From JANMMJ01 sp964543235 (lineage in GTDB: Bacteria > Pseudomonadota > Alphaproteobacteria > Rhizobiales > Aestuariivirgaceae): DNA of 64,000 nucleotides. Position numbers and translations under genes: made by a program. A model generated the notes under the pieces. That model had not been told where the DNA came from, searched no databases, and was given only the letters and a program-made list of their open reading frames with translations. The DNA is taken from the NCBI GenBank assembly GCA_964543235.1, contig CAZIXE010000015.1:1-64000 (forward strand), read 5' to 3'. Below, one piece after another: positions 33,804 through 43,020 of the stretch; positions within the stretch are counted from its first letter, which is position 1, and every line of letters begins with the position of its first letter.

Positions 33804-34259
33804 TCAGGCGAGGCCGGCGAATTTGCGGATCAGTCCCGCCAGTTCCGGCTCGGCGACGAGACCTGCGGCCTCCGCGGCCGGGAACCAGCGAACCCTGCGC
33901 TGGTGTTTTTCCGGCCAGTCGTCGCGCTGGTGGGTCACCCGGAAGGCAAAAACCTGCACGTCGCAGATCACGGCCCGCCTGCCGGGCAACCGCTTCCTGT
34001 AGGTGTAGTGGCCGAGGGGAGCGGTTGCCACGCCACCCTCGATCCCGGCCTCCTCGAACGCCTCGCGGGCAGCGGTCTCATGCGGCATGAGATCGGCGAT
34101 GGGCCAGCCCTTGGGGATGACCCAGCGGCCGGTATCGCGCGACGAAACCAGCAGCACTTCAACACCGGATCTCTCACGCCACGGCAACGCTGCAAATTGC
34201 CGTTCGGTTTCAAGGGGCTGGCCTGCCGCCGTCATTGATTCGGAAGCCATGGACGGCAT
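33804..34259 (-). CDS. NUDIX hydrolase
   Basis: This is a small pyrophosphohydrolase (about 151 aa) with ALPWRERSGVEVLLVSSRDTGRWVIPKGWP and the NUDIX helix HETAAREAFEEAGIEGG, which has the REXXEEXG core. The arrangement resembles diphosphoinositol-polyphosphate or ADP-ribose type NUDIX enzymes (RDTGRWVIPKGWP). The start is uncertain: in-frame ATGs at 34250 and 34235 are equally possible and none has a clear ribosome site. It is on the opposite strand to its tetrulose-pathway neighbours, so it may be unrelated to them. Confidence 0.85.
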   Translation of the reverse strand: MPSMASESMTAAGQPLETERQFAALPWRERSGVEVLLVSSRDTGRWVIPKGWPIADLMPHETAAREAFEEAGIEGGVATAPLGHYTYRKRLPGRRAVICDVQVFAFRVTHQRDDWPEKHQRRVRWFPAAEAAGLVAEPELAGLIRKFAGLA

Positions 34260-34415
34260 TTGAGCACTGCCGGGACGATTCTGCCCGCATTTTCTTGCGG
34301 GATAGGCAATTGAAGATTTTTGCGCATCGTGCATTATTTTTCAAAGGAACAGCCGGGCGCACCGGCGAAATGGGAACTCAATGTGCATCATGGCGATTGA
34401 AGCAGGCGGGGCGGG

Positions 34416-35336
34416 ATGAATTTCAGCCTGTCGGTCAACACCAATCCATTCGTCAATCGCTTCGCGGAAGCCTGGGACCTCATCGGCACGCTGACCGAGG
34501 TGATCGGCATCGGCCATATCCAGCTGGTGCACGAGTTCATCAATCCCGCATGGCCTTTCGCTACCGTCCACCGGCTCACCCAACGCATGGCGGCGGCCTG
34601 CGCCGCAAAGGGCGCGAAGATCACCTCGATGATGACCGGCCCCTATGGCCGGCTTAATCACTTCGCGCATCCTGATCCGGAGGTGCGCAGCTATTATGTG
34701 GCCTGGTTCAGAACCATGGCGGAGATTGCCGCCGACCTCGGCTGCCCGGCCATCGGCACGCAGTTCGGCATCTTCACCTTCAGCGACTATGACGATCCGG
34801 TCCGGCGGGAAGCGCTCATGAAACTCGCCCTTCACTGCTGGGGCGAAGTCGCCGATCATGCCAGGGACTGCGGCCTCGAATTCGTGTTCTGGGAGCCGAT
34901 GTCGGTCGGCCGCGAGCTCGGCCACACGATCCGTGGCTGCCAGGCGCTGCAGGACCGGATCGATGCCGCCGGCCTGCCGCTGCCGCTCAAGCCGATGGTC
35001 GATATCGACCACGGCGATATCAGTTCGCCCGATCCCGAAGACACCGACCCCTATGCCTGGGTCCGGCGTTTCGCCACGCAATCTCCCATCATCCATATCA
35101 AGCAGAGCAGCATGAACAAGGGCGGCCACTGGCCCTTCACGGCGCAATACAATGCCGATGGGCGGATCACTCCCGACAAGCTGCTGGCGGCAATCGCGGC
35201 CGGCGGCGGCAGCGACAACGAACTCTGTCTCGAACTGGCCTTCCGCGAGCGGGAACCGGCGGACCGGCAGGTCGTCGCGGCAGTGGCAGAATCAGTCGCC
35301 TACTGGGCACCCCATGCCCGCACCGGGTTCAACTGA
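34416..35336 (+). CDS. eryC: EryC-like sugar phosphate isomerase/epimerase (TIM barrel)
   Basis: This is a xylose-isomerase-like TIM-barrel protein (306 aa). In Brucella, EryC converts L-3-tetrulose 4-phosphate to the D form in erythritol catabolism. It begins MNFSLSVNTNPFVNRFAEAWDLI. It carries metal-site acids in FVFWEPMSVGRELGHT and MVDIDHGD and a terminal Glu in ELCLELAFRERE. Two bases separate its stop from the triose-phosphate isomerase-like gene, and the RpiB-like gene follows. This gives the same C-H-I order of isomerases known from ery clusters. The assignment rests on this context plus resemblance, not on a search. Confidence 0.75.
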   Translation: MNFSLSVNTNPFVNRFAEAWDLIGTLTEVIGIGHIQLVHEFINPAWPFATVHRLTQRMAAACAAKGAKITSMMTGPYGRLNHFAHPDPEVRSYYVAWFRTMAEIAADLGCPAIGTQFGIFTFSDYDDPVRREALMKLALHCWGEVADHARDCGLEFVFWEPMSVGRELGHTIRGCQALQDRIDAAGLPLPLKPMVDIDHGDISSPDPEDTDPYAWVRRFATQSPIIHIKQSSMNKGGHWPFTAQYNADGRITPDKLLAAIAAGGGSDNELCLELAFREREPADRQVVAAVAESVAYWAPHARTGFN

Positions 35337-35338
35337 CG

Positions 35339-36112
35339 ATGCGCAAGGCCCTGTGGATCGGCACCAGCTGGAAGATGAACAAGACCCGCGCCGAAGCGCG
35401 GGCCTTTGCCGAGACGGTGAAGGCCTCGCCAGCGGCAAGAATGGCGGCGGCGCAACCCTTCGTCATCCCGCCCTTTCCCTATATCAGCGATGTGGCCGGC
35501 ATCCTCGAGGGCACGCGGGTCAGGGTCGGGGCACAGAACATGCACTGGGACGACAAGGGCGCCTGGACCGGCGAAGTGTCGCCGGTGATGCTCAAGGACT
35601 GTGGGGCCACGATGGTCGAAATCGGTCACAGCGAACGGCGGACCCATTTCGGCGAGACTGACGGCACCGTGGCGCTCAAGGTGAAGGCTGCCGTCAGGCA
35701 TGGCCTTCTGGCCCTGGTCTGCATCGGCGACACGAAGGAGGAGTACGCGGCGGGACGGACGGCCGAGGTGCTGGCGCGGCAGACGTGGATTGCACTCAAC
35801 CTGGTCGGCCGAAAGGCGCCGGGGAAGGTCGTCATCGCCTATGAGCCCGTGTGGTCGATCGGCGAGGGCGGGGTGCCGGCCGATCCGGACTTCGCCAACG
35901 ACCAGCACAAGCGGATCAAGGCGATCGCGGTCAAGGCGACCGGCAAGCCAGTGCCGGTGCTTTATGGCGGCAGTGTCAATCGCGGCAATTGTTGCGAACT
36001 GGCGGCGCGATCGGATATCGACGGGCTGTTCATCGGCCGTGCCGCCTGGGATGCAAAGGATTATGTCGGTATCATTGAGGCTGTTACCGGGTCGCCTCGA
36101 TACGAGGCTTGA
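35339..36112 (+). CDS. tpiA: triose-phosphate isomerase family protein (TpiA/EryH-like)
   Basis: This is a TIM-barrel isomerase (257 aa). Catalytic elements are visible: the lysine in GTSWKMNKT, the histidine in MVEIGHSERRTHFGE, the glutamate in VIAYEPVWSIGEG and the phosphate loop YGGSVNRGN. The GTSWKMNKT start, instead of the housekeeping GNWKMN, marks the branch containing EryH, which acts on tetrulose phosphate in erythritol-using bacteria. It lies between the EryC-like and RpiB-like genes in one operon. A housekeeping tpiA probably exists elsewhere. Confidence 0.9.
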   Translation: MRKALWIGTSWKMNKTRAEARAFAETVKASPAARMAAAQPFVIPPFPYISDVAGILEGTRVRVGAQNMHWDDKGAWTGEVSPVMLKDCGATMVEIGHSERRTHFGETDGTVALKVKAAVRHGLLALVCIGDTKEEYAAGRTAEVLARQTWIALNLVGRKAPGKVVIAYEPVWSIGEGGVPADPDFANDQHKRIKAIAVKATGKPVPVLYGGSVNRGNCCELAARSDIDGLFIGRAAWDAKDYVGIIEAVTGSPRYEA

Positions 36113-36127
36113 TGTGAGGAGACCAAA

Positions 36128-36571
36128 ATGAAGATCGCGCTTGGCGCGGACAGCGCCGGAAAGCCCCTGCTCGACGTGGTCGAGGCCCATCTGAAGGCGA
36201 AGCCCGAGCACCAGGTCAGCAATCTGAGCGAATCCGGTTTCTATGCCGACCTCTCAGGCAAGGTGGCGCTGGCCGTGAAGAACGGTGAATATGACCGCGC
36301 CATCCTGTGCTGCGGTACGGGGATCGGCGTGTGCATTGCGGCCAACAAGGTGCCCGGCATCAGGGCGGCCCTCACCCATGACACCTACTCGGCGGAACGC
36401 GCAGCCAAGTCCAACAATGCCCAGATCATTACCATGGGGGCGCGGGTGATCGGACCGGAACTCGCAAAGGCGATCGTGGACAAGTGGCTCGAGTCGGCGT
36501 TCGATCCCGAAGGCGCATCGGCTGCCAATGTCGAAGCCATCGACCGGCTGGACGCGAAGTTCAGCAAGTAG
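36128..36571 (+). CDS. rpiB: ribose-5-phosphate isomerase B family (RpiB/EryI-like)
   Basis: This is a small aldose-ketose isomerase (147 aa). The active-site cysteine lies in ILCCGTGIGVCIAANKVPGIRAAL, and the histidine region is THDTYSAERAAKSNNAQIITMG. In ery-type clusters this enzyme (EryI) converts D-erythrulose 4-phosphate to erythrose 4-phosphate, feeding the pentose-phosphate pathway. It is preceded by GAGGAGACC and is last in the isomerase operon. It ends four bases before the convergent uxuA stop. Confidence 0.93.
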   Translation: MKIALGADSAGKPLLDVVEAHLKAKPEHQVSNLSESGFYADLSGKVALAVKNGEYDRAILCCGTGIGVCIAANKVPGIRAALTHDTYSAERAAKSNNAQIITMGARVIGPELAKAIVDKWLESAFDPEGASAANVEAIDRLDAKFSK

Positions 36572-36574
36572 CCG

Positions 36575-37765
36575 TCAGCGGAACCGGCCGGCGCGGGCGG
36601 CCGCCACAGTGCGCATGACACCCCGAAGCTCGGCCAATCCCTTGAGGCGGCCGATGCAGGAGTAACCGGGGTTCACTTTCTTGCCGATGTCATCAATGAG
36701 GAGATGGCCGTGATCGGGCCGCATGGGGATGACGCAATCCTCCCGGCCGGCGGCGCTGCGGCCGTCCTCTTCCGCCATCAGGGCAGCGACCACACCGATC
36801 ATGTCAGTGTCGCCATCGAGATGCTCGGCCTCGTAGAAGGAACCATCGGCCTCGCGTGTCGTGTTGCGGAGATGGGCAAAATGGACGCGCGGGCCGAATT
36901 CCTTCGCCATGGCAACCAGATCATTGGCAGCGTTGGCACCGTAGGAGCCCGTGCACAGGGTCAGGCCATTGGCCGGGCGGTCCACGGCCTGCAACAGGCG
37001 GCGGGCATCAGCCGCGGTTGAGACGACCCGCGGCAGGCCAAACAGGGAGAAGGGCGGGTCATCGGGATGAATGGCCATGCGCACGCCGGCGTCTTCGGCG
37101 GCGGGGAGGATATCGTTCACGAACTGCACGAGGTGATCGCGCAAGCCCTCGGCGGTCAGGTCGCGATAGGCATCGAGCTGACGGCGGAAACTGGCACGGT
37201 CATAGACGGTCTCGCGGGCCGGCACCCAGTCGATGAGATTGCGCTCGAGCTGGGCTGCCTTACCTTCGGGCCAGGCCGCCAGCCGGGCACGGGCCGCCGC
37301 AAGTCGCTCCGGCGGATGATTCCGCTCGGCGCCCTGACGCCTGAGGACAAAGGCGTCATATGCACAGAAGTCGATCATGTCGAATCGGAGCGCCGTACCG
37401 CCGTGGGGCAGCGGCCAGTCAAGGTCGGTGCGGGTCCAATCGGTAATGGCCATGAAATTGTAGCAGACGATCCTGACCCCGGCCGCTGCCACGGCACGGA
37501 TCGAGGCGCGATAGTTGTCGATCAGTTCGCGGTAGTTGCCCGACCGCGTCTTGATATTTTCCGGCACGGCAATGCTTTCGACCACATCCCAGCTGAGGCC
37601 GGCCGATTCGATCGCAGCCTTGCGCTTCAGAACCTCATCCACCGTCCAGGCTTCGCCACGATTCATGTGATGAAGGGCGGTGACAATGCCGGTTGCGCCG
37701 GCCTGGCGCACATGCGCCAGCGTGACCGGATCATCGGGACCAAACCAGCGCCAGGTCTGTTTCAT
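36575..37765 (-). CDS. uxuA: D-mannonate dehydratase UxuA
   Basis: This enzyme (396 aa) dehydrates D-mannonate to 2-keto-3-deoxygluconate in hexuronate (glucuronate/fructuronate) degradation. The N-terminus MKQTWRWFGPDDPVTLAHVRQAGATGIVTALHHMNRGEAW matches UxuA, as do PVKVCYNFM-like RIVCYNFMAITDWTRTDLDW and the metal-site VRMAIHPDDPPFSLFGLPR. C-terminal RPDHGHLLIDD is also diagnostic. No uxuB, uxaC or kdg genes flank it, so it acts as a lone step here, perhaps together with the HpcH/HpaI aldolase further on. Confidence 0.94.
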   Translation of the reverse strand: MKQTWRWFGPDDPVTLAHVRQAGATGIVTALHHMNRGEAWTVDEVLKRKAAIESAGLSWDVVESIAVPENIKTRSGNYRELIDNYRASIRAVAAAGVRIVCYNFMAITDWTRTDLDWPLPHGGTALRFDMIDFCAYDAFVLRRQGAERNHPPERLAAARARLAAWPEGKAAQLERNLIDWVPARETVYDRASFRRQLDAYRDLTAEGLRDHLVQFVNDILPAAEDAGVRMAIHPDDPPFSLFGLPRVVSTAADARRLLQAVDRPANGLTLCTGSYGANAANDLVAMAKEFGPRVHFAHLRNTTREADGSFYEAEHLDGDTDMIGVVAALMAEEDGRSAAGREDCVIPMRPDHGHLLIDDIGKKVNPGYSCIGRLKGLAELRGVMRTVAAARAGRFR

Positions 37766-37927
37766 GGCGAACTCCTTCGACTGCGCCGGCGAGGCGCAGC
37801 ATGCCAGGTGCTGTGGTTAGACGGGAATGGTCATGGCGTCCACTGCCGCAAAACCCGCTGGATCAAGAGGCCCCGACCGACTAGCTAGGGGCACATACCC
37901 CACCCCGTTTCCAGGTAGTCCCCACCT

Positions 37928-39427
37928 ATGTCTTTTGCCAAACTCGATGAGCTCTGCCGCAAGCTCGAGGCGCTCGAACATGCCCAGGCCATGCTCAGCG
38001 TCGACGAGGCGGTGCAGATGCCGGCCGGCGGCGGCGAAAAGCGCGCCGAAGCCATGGCCATGCTGGCCGGCATGGCGCATGAAATGGCCACGGCGCCGGA
38101 GGTGGGCGACTGGCTCGCGGCAGCCGAGCAGGAACCGCTCGATACGATGCAGGCGGCGGCGGTGCGCGAGTTCAGGCGCGTCTATACCAATGCCACCTGT
38201 CTTTCATCGGCCTTCGTGCGGCGGCAGGTCAATGCGCGGGTCCGTTCGGAGCAGTTATGGCGCGAATTGCGCCCGACGGGCGACTGGGCCGGCTTTCTGC
38301 CGGCCTTCGACGGCATTGTCGCCATTGTCCGGGAGGAGGCAGCGCTGCGCTCCGAGGCCCTGAAGCTCTCGCCCTATGATGCGCTGATCGAGCAGCATGA
38401 CCCTGGCAGCCGGGTCGCCGAAATCGCTCCGCTGTTTGCTGAACTGAAGGCCTTCCTCAAGGATTTCATCCCCCATGCGATGGAGCACCAGGCGGCGAAG
38501 CGGCTGGCGCGCCCGGAAAAGCCGCTGCATCCGCCTTATCCGGTGGAGAAGCAGAAGACGCTGGGGCTTGCGATGATGGAAGCCATCGGCTTCGACTTCA
38601 ACCATGGCCGGCTTGACATTTCGCACCACCCCTTCTGCGGCGGGGTGCCGACCGATGTGCGCATGACGACGCGCTACACGGCAAGCGAATTCCTGTCGTC
38701 GCTGATGGGCATCCTGCATGAAACCGGACATGGCCTCTATGAACAGGGTCTGCCTTCAGACTGGGCGCACTGGCCGGTGGGACGGGCAAGAGGCATGGCC
38801 ATGCACGAAAGCCAGAGCCTGTTCGTCGAGAAGCAGATCGCCCGCAGCGCCGAGTTCTGGGAGTGGGCGCTGCCGATGGTGCGCGAACATCTCGGTCCTG
38901 ACGCCCTTCCCGGCTGGGATCTCGAAGACGTGATGGCACATGTCCACCGGATCGAGCCGGGCCTGATCCGGGTCGACGCCGACGAGGCGACCTATCCGCT
39001 GCATGTTATCCTGCGCTTCGAGATCGAGCAGGAGCTTGTCGGCGGAGTTCTGGCCCCCAGGGACGTTCCCGAGGCCTGGGACGCCAGGATGCGGGACTAT
39101 CTGGGGCTCGCGACGCTGGACAATCCGAAAGACGGCCCCTTGCAGGACGTGCACTGGCCGAGCGGTGCCTTCGGCTATTTTCCCAGCTACACGCTGGGCG
39201 CCCTGATCGCCGCGCAGCTCTGGGCGGCCCTCGAGCGTGACCATCCGGCGGCGCGCGAGGACATGCGACACGGGCGCTTCGTCGCCCTCAATGACTGGCG
39301 GCGCGAGAAGGTCTGGTCGCAAGGGTCACGCTGGAGCACCCCGGAACTGCTCAAGCGAGCGACCGGCGAGGCGCTGTCGGCGCGCCCTTTCATGAGCCAC
39401 CTCAAGCGGCGATACCTCGAGTCGTGA
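37928..39427 (+). CDS. M32 family carboxypeptidase
   Basis: This is a zinc metallocarboxypeptidase (499 aa) of the Taq carboxypeptidase family, cytoplasmic, trimming C-terminal residues from peptides. The metal motif is H264-E-T-G-H268 in LMGILHETGHGLYEQGLP. The family phrases HPFCGGVPTDVRMTTRYTASEF and ESQSLFVEKQIARSAEFWEW flank it on either side. The length is normal. The stop overlaps the GTG start of the next gene, so the two are co-translated. The 162-bp gap upstream has nothing recognisable. Confidence 0.93.
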   Translation: MSFAKLDELCRKLEALEHAQAMLSVDEAVQMPAGGGEKRAEAMAMLAGMAHEMATAPEVGDWLAAAEQEPLDTMQAAAVREFRRVYTNATCLSSAFVRRQVNARVRSEQLWRELRPTGDWAGFLPAFDGIVAIVREEAALRSEALKLSPYDALIEQHDPGSRVAEIAPLFAELKAFLKDFIPHAMEHQAAKRLARPEKPLHPPYPVEKQKTLGLAMMEAIGFDFNHGRLDISHHPFCGGVPTDVRMTTRYTASEFLSSLMGILHETGHGLYEQGLPSDWAHWPVGRARGMAMHESQSLFVEKQIARSAEFWEWALPMVREHLGPDALPGWDLEDVMAHVHRIEPGLIRVDADEATYPLHVILRFEIEQELVGGVLAPRDVPEAWDARMRDYLGLATLDNPKDGPLQDVHWPSGAFGYFPSYTLGALIAAQLWAALERDHPAAREDMRHGRFVALNDWRREKVWSQGSRWSTPELLKRATGEALSARPFMSHLKRRYLES

Positions 39428-40224
39428 CGGACACGCTGCTTACCGGCTATCGCGACAGGGGCTGGTGCCTGTTTCCGCATGATCCGGCGCTGCTGGCATG
39501 GGTCAGGGCCAGTCTTGGCGCAGCGCGGGCGGCGGTCGCGGCGCCCGAGCACGCACACTGGCAGCGGTGCGGCGGCACGTGGTTTGCGGGCGTCCACGCC
39601 CTGCCCAACGACACCAGGGGGGCCGTAGCCGGCGGGCCGGCACTTCTGGGCATGGCCATCTCGTTCATTCACACCACTCTGGGGATCGGCGCGTTCGACT
39701 GGGACCGGGGACAGATCTCAGTCTGCTATCCCGGCTATCCGAAGCCGCAGGCCGGCGAGAGCGAGGGGCAGTTCAACTACCGCCGCAATCGCGATGGCGC
39801 ACATGTGGATGGTCTCCATGCCGAAGGCGCGGCGCGGCGGCGGCACTTGCGCGAACACCATGTTTTCATCCTTGGCGTTCCCATGGTCGAGGCAGGCGCC
39901 GGGGCTTCGCCTTTCACCATCTGGGAAGGATCGCATGAGGTGATGCGCGCCATGTTCCGCAAGGCGCTGGCGGGCACCAGGCCTGACCGGTGGGGTGATG
40001 CCGATCTGACCGACGCCTACCAGGCGGCGCGGCGGACGGTGTTCGCGGAATGCCCGCGGGTCGAAATCACGGCCTCTCCCGGCCAGGCCTATCTGGTGCA
40101 CCGGCTGGCGCTGCATGGCATGGCACCATGGGCCGAAGGCGCGGAATGCGGGCCTGACGGCCGCATGATCGTTTATTTCAGGCCGCCCGGCCGCGATCCG
40201 CTGAACTGGCTTGAGGGGCCATAA
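39424..40224 (+). CDS. phytanoyl-CoA dioxygenase-like Fe(II)/2-oxoglutarate oxygenase
   Basis: This is a 266-residue protein starting at a GTG that overlaps the M32 stop (GTGA). A likely iron triad is H-x-D in DGAHVDGLH and a distal His in YLVHRLALHGMAPW, followed about ten residues later by an Arg-rich strand MIVYFRPPG. These fit the cupin fold of the PhyH-like oxygenases. The substrate is unknown. Coupling to a carboxypeptidase hints at a peptide or amino-acid-derived substrate, which is inference. No signal peptide. Confidence 0.72.
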   Translation: MTDTLLTGYRDRGWCLFPHDPALLAWVRASLGAARAAVAAPEHAHWQRCGGTWFAGVHALPNDTRGAVAGGPALLGMAISFIHTTLGIGAFDWDRGQISVCYPGYPKPQAGESEGQFNYRRNRDGAHVDGLHAEGAARRRHLREHHVFILGVPMVEAGAGASPFTIWEGSHEVMRAMFRKALAGTRPDRWGDADLTDAYQAARRTVFAECPRVEITASPGQAYLVHRLALHGMAPWAEGAECGPDGRMIVYFRPPGRDPLNWLEGP

Positions 40225-40225
40225 C

Positions 40226-41926
40226 TCAGGCAATCAGGGCAAAGCGATCGACGTCGACCAGGCCCCGGTCGGTGATCTTGAGATGCGGAATGACGGGCAG
40301 CGGCAGGAACGCCACCTGCAGAAAGGGCTCCGGCAGAACCGTTCCGAGTGAACGGGCCGCCGCCCGCAGCGGCATGAGGGCGTCGCGCACTTGTTCGAAC
40401 GCCAGCTCGCTCATCAGGCCGGCAATCGGCAGCGCCAGTTCCGCCAGAATACGGCCATCGCAGGCGACGGCAAAGCCGCCCTCGATCTCGCGCAGGCGAT
40501 TGACGGCCACGGCCATGTCCGCCTCCGATGCGCCCACCACGCAGATGTTGTGGCTGTCATGACCCACGGTCGAGGCAATGGCACCCTGCTTGAGGCCAAA
40601 GCCCTTTACGAAACCCACGGCGATGTTGCCGTTGACGCCGTGGCGTTCGATGACGGCCACCTTGATGACATCCTGCGCAAGATCGATGGAGATGGCGCCG
40701 TTCTTCTCCGGCAGCGGCAGGGTGAGATGTTGGGTGATGATCTTGCCCGGCGTTACGCCAATGACAGGGCGATCAGCGGCACCGCCGCTTGCGGCGAAGT
40801 CAGCGGCGGTCACCGCAGGGGCACGCACGCTGCCGCGGCCCACGGCCGGTACCTGCCGTCGCTGCGCAAAGAGCGCGGGCGTCACAAGGCGGCCGGCAGC
40901 AATGACGTGCTTCACGTCACAGGATTCGAGCTCACCCAGAAGCACGATGTCGGCACGCCAGCCCGGTGCGACAAGGCCGCGGTCGCCGAGGCCGAAGGCA
41001 CGGGCTGCGGAAATGCTGGCTGCCCGGTAGGCGGCAAGCGGCGGCGCGCCCCCGGCGATGGCGGTGCGGATCATGAAATCGAGGTGACCCTCTTCGGCGA
41101 TATCGAGGGGATTGCGATCATCCGTGCACAGCGCAATGAACGGCGAATTGCGTTCCGTGATGATCGGGATCAGCGCATGCAGGTCCTTGGAAACCGATCC
41201 TTCGCGGATCAGCACATGCATGCCCTTCGAGAGCTTCTCGCGGGCCTCTTCCGCGGTGGTGATCTCGTGGTCGGTCCTGATGCCAGCGGCGAGATAGCCG
41301 TTGAGCGGCTTCCCGCGCAGCAGCGGCGCATGGCCGTCGATATGGCGTCCCTGAAACATGGCGAGCTTGGCAAGGCAGCCCTCATCGCCGTGCAGTACGC
41401 CCGGATAGTTCATGAATTCGGCCAGCCCCAGAACCTTGGGATTGTCCATGAAGGGCCTGAGATCGGCGGCGCCAAGCCTGGCTCCTGAAGTTTCGAGAGC
41501 GGTGGCGGGCACGCAGCTCGACAGCTGCACGCGGAGGTCCATGACCGTTTCCATGGCGCAGGCGAGAAAGTAGCGGATACCCTCGGCACCCAGCACATTG
41601 GCGATCTCATGCGGATCGCAAATCGCCGTCGTAACGCCGTGCGGCAGCACGCGGCGGTCAAACTCGAGCGGGGTCACGAGCGAAGATTCCACGTGGAGAT
41701 GGGTATCGATGAAACCCGGAACGGCGGTAAGGCCGCTTGCGTCGATTTCGACGGTGCCCTGGTAGTCCGCCAGCGTACCGACGATGCGATCACCGCAGAT
41801 CGCGATGTCGCCGGGCATCAGGTCGCCGGTGACCAGGTCGAACAGACGTGCGCCCTTGAGGACGAGGTCGGCTGTCGCGCTGCCGGAGCCCTGCGTGACC
41901 GCCTTCTTGAGTTGGGATATATCCAT
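40226..41926 (-). CDS. ade: adenine deaminase
   Basis: This is an amidohydrolase (566 aa) converting adenine to hypoxanthine and ammonia in purine salvage. The metal-site HxH is in PGFIDTHLHVESSLVTP. The family phrases AICDPHEIANVLG, VPATALETSGA, EFMNYPGVLHGD, ALCTDDRNPLDIAEEGHLDFMIR and the C-terminal HNICVVGASEADMAVAVNRL confirm Ade rather than guanine deaminase. It converges on the oxygenase gene with one base between stops. No transporter is adjacent. Confidence 0.95.
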   Translation of the reverse strand: MDISQLKKAVTQGSGSATADLVLKGARLFDLVTGDLMPGDIAICGDRIVGTLADYQGTVEIDASGLTAVPGFIDTHLHVESSLVTPLEFDRRVLPHGVTTAICDPHEIANVLGAEGIRYFLACAMETVMDLRVQLSSCVPATALETSGARLGAADLRPFMDNPKVLGLAEFMNYPGVLHGDEGCLAKLAMFQGRHIDGHAPLLRGKPLNGYLAAGIRTDHEITTAEEAREKLSKGMHVLIREGSVSKDLHALIPIITERNSPFIALCTDDRNPLDIAEEGHLDFMIRTAIAGGAPPLAAYRAASISAARAFGLGDRGLVAPGWRADIVLLGELESCDVKHVIAAGRLVTPALFAQRRQVPAVGRGSVRAPAVTAADFAASGGAADRPVIGVTPGKIITQHLTLPLPEKNGAISIDLAQDVIKVAVIERHGVNGNIAVGFVKGFGLKQGAIASTVGHDSHNICVVGASEADMAVAVNRLREIEGGFAVACDGRILAELALPIAGLMSELAFEQVRDALMPLRAAARSLGTVLPEPFLQVAFLPLPVIPHLKITDRGLVDVDRFALIA

Positions 41927-42051
41927 GGGTCCTCGTCCAGCAGGGGCTCATCAATTCTTGCGATGGCGCTGTTTATGGTCGAGCCGCTTTTGCGGGCAAG
42001 GTATTTCCGCTAATTCCTATCCCTACACCCGCTGACCGAGTTTCTCTGAAC

Positions 42052-42954
42052 ATGAAGCAGGACCTCAGCGGCGTATTTTGCGCCGCCGCCACGCCGTTCA
42101 CCGCCGACGGGAATGTTGATGCGGCCCGATTCTGCAACCATGCCGAGCAAGTGCTGACCGATGGTTGCGACGGCGTGGCGCTGCTCGGGACCACGGGCGA
42201 AGCGAATTCGCTGGCGCTCGCAGAACGGCAGGCGCTGGTCGAAGCGGCGGTCGTTGCGGGGATTCCGGCGCAAAAACTGATGCCGGGAACGGGTCTTTGT
42301 GCCATTCCGGAGACGGTCGCGCTGACCCGCCATGCGCTGTCGCTGGGCATCACACGGGTCGTGATGCTGCCGCCATTCTACTATAAAAATCAAAGCGATG
42401 ATGGGCTGTTTGCAGCCTATGCGGCGGTCATCGACAAGGTCGCGGACACCCGCCTGAGAATCATTCTCTACCACTTTCCGCAAATGTCGGCCGTGCCGTT
42501 CAGCCTCGTACTCATTGAACGACTGCTCAGGGCCTTTCCCGGAACCATCGCCGGCATCAAGGATTCGAGCGGCAATCTCGACAACATGCTGAAAATGATC
42601 AGGAATTTTCCCGGATTTGCGGTGTTTGCCGGCGCCGATCCGCTGATGATGCCGGCACTCGCGGAAGGCGGTGCGGGCTGCATTACCGCCGCGGCCAACC
42701 TTATCGCCCGCGACCTGGCAACCGTCTTCCGGCATCTCGACAACCCGTCGCAGGCGGCCACCGTCGCAAGGGCACAGCAGCGCATCGTCGAAACACGCCG
42801 GATTACCACGCAGTACGCGCAAATACCGGCGGTCAAGGCGCTGATTGCGCAGCGCTACAATGACAACGCCTGGCGCAGCGTGCGACCGCCCCTGACAGCG
42901 CTCGACAACACAGCCCGGCAGCAGGTTGAGTGCGACTTTGCGAAGCTCACATGA
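42052..42954 (+). CDS. dihydrodipicolinate synthase (DapA)-family aldolase
   Basis: This is a class I pyruvate-type aldolase/lyase (300 aa). The Schiff-base lysine is K170 in GTIAGIKDSSGN and the catalytic Tyr is Y140 in IILYHFPQ. LLGTTGEANSLALAER is the TTGE carboxylate-binding motif. It is 66 bp upstream of iolG on the same strand and distant from lysine genes, so a catabolic role (2-keto-3-deoxy sugar acid or similar) is more likely than lysine synthesis. The ribosome site is weak. Confidence 0.85.
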   Translation: MKQDLSGVFCAAATPFTADGNVDAARFCNHAEQVLTDGCDGVALLGTTGEANSLALAERQALVEAAVVAGIPAQKLMPGTGLCAIPETVALTRHALSLGITRVVMLPPFYYKNQSDDGLFAAYAAVIDKVADTRLRIILYHFPQMSAVPFSLVLIERLLRAFPGTIAGIKDSSGNLDNMLKMIRNFPGFAVFAGADPLMMPALAEGGAGCITAAANLIARDLATVFRHLDNPSQAATVARAQQRIVETRRITTQYAQIPAVKALIAQRYNDNAWRSVRPPLTALDNTARQQVECDFAKLT

Positions 42955-43020
42955 CAATTTTTGTTTCTCTTTCCTCCAGTATGCAATAATCGGTGCAGAA
43001 AGGACTTCCGGGAGGAGCAT

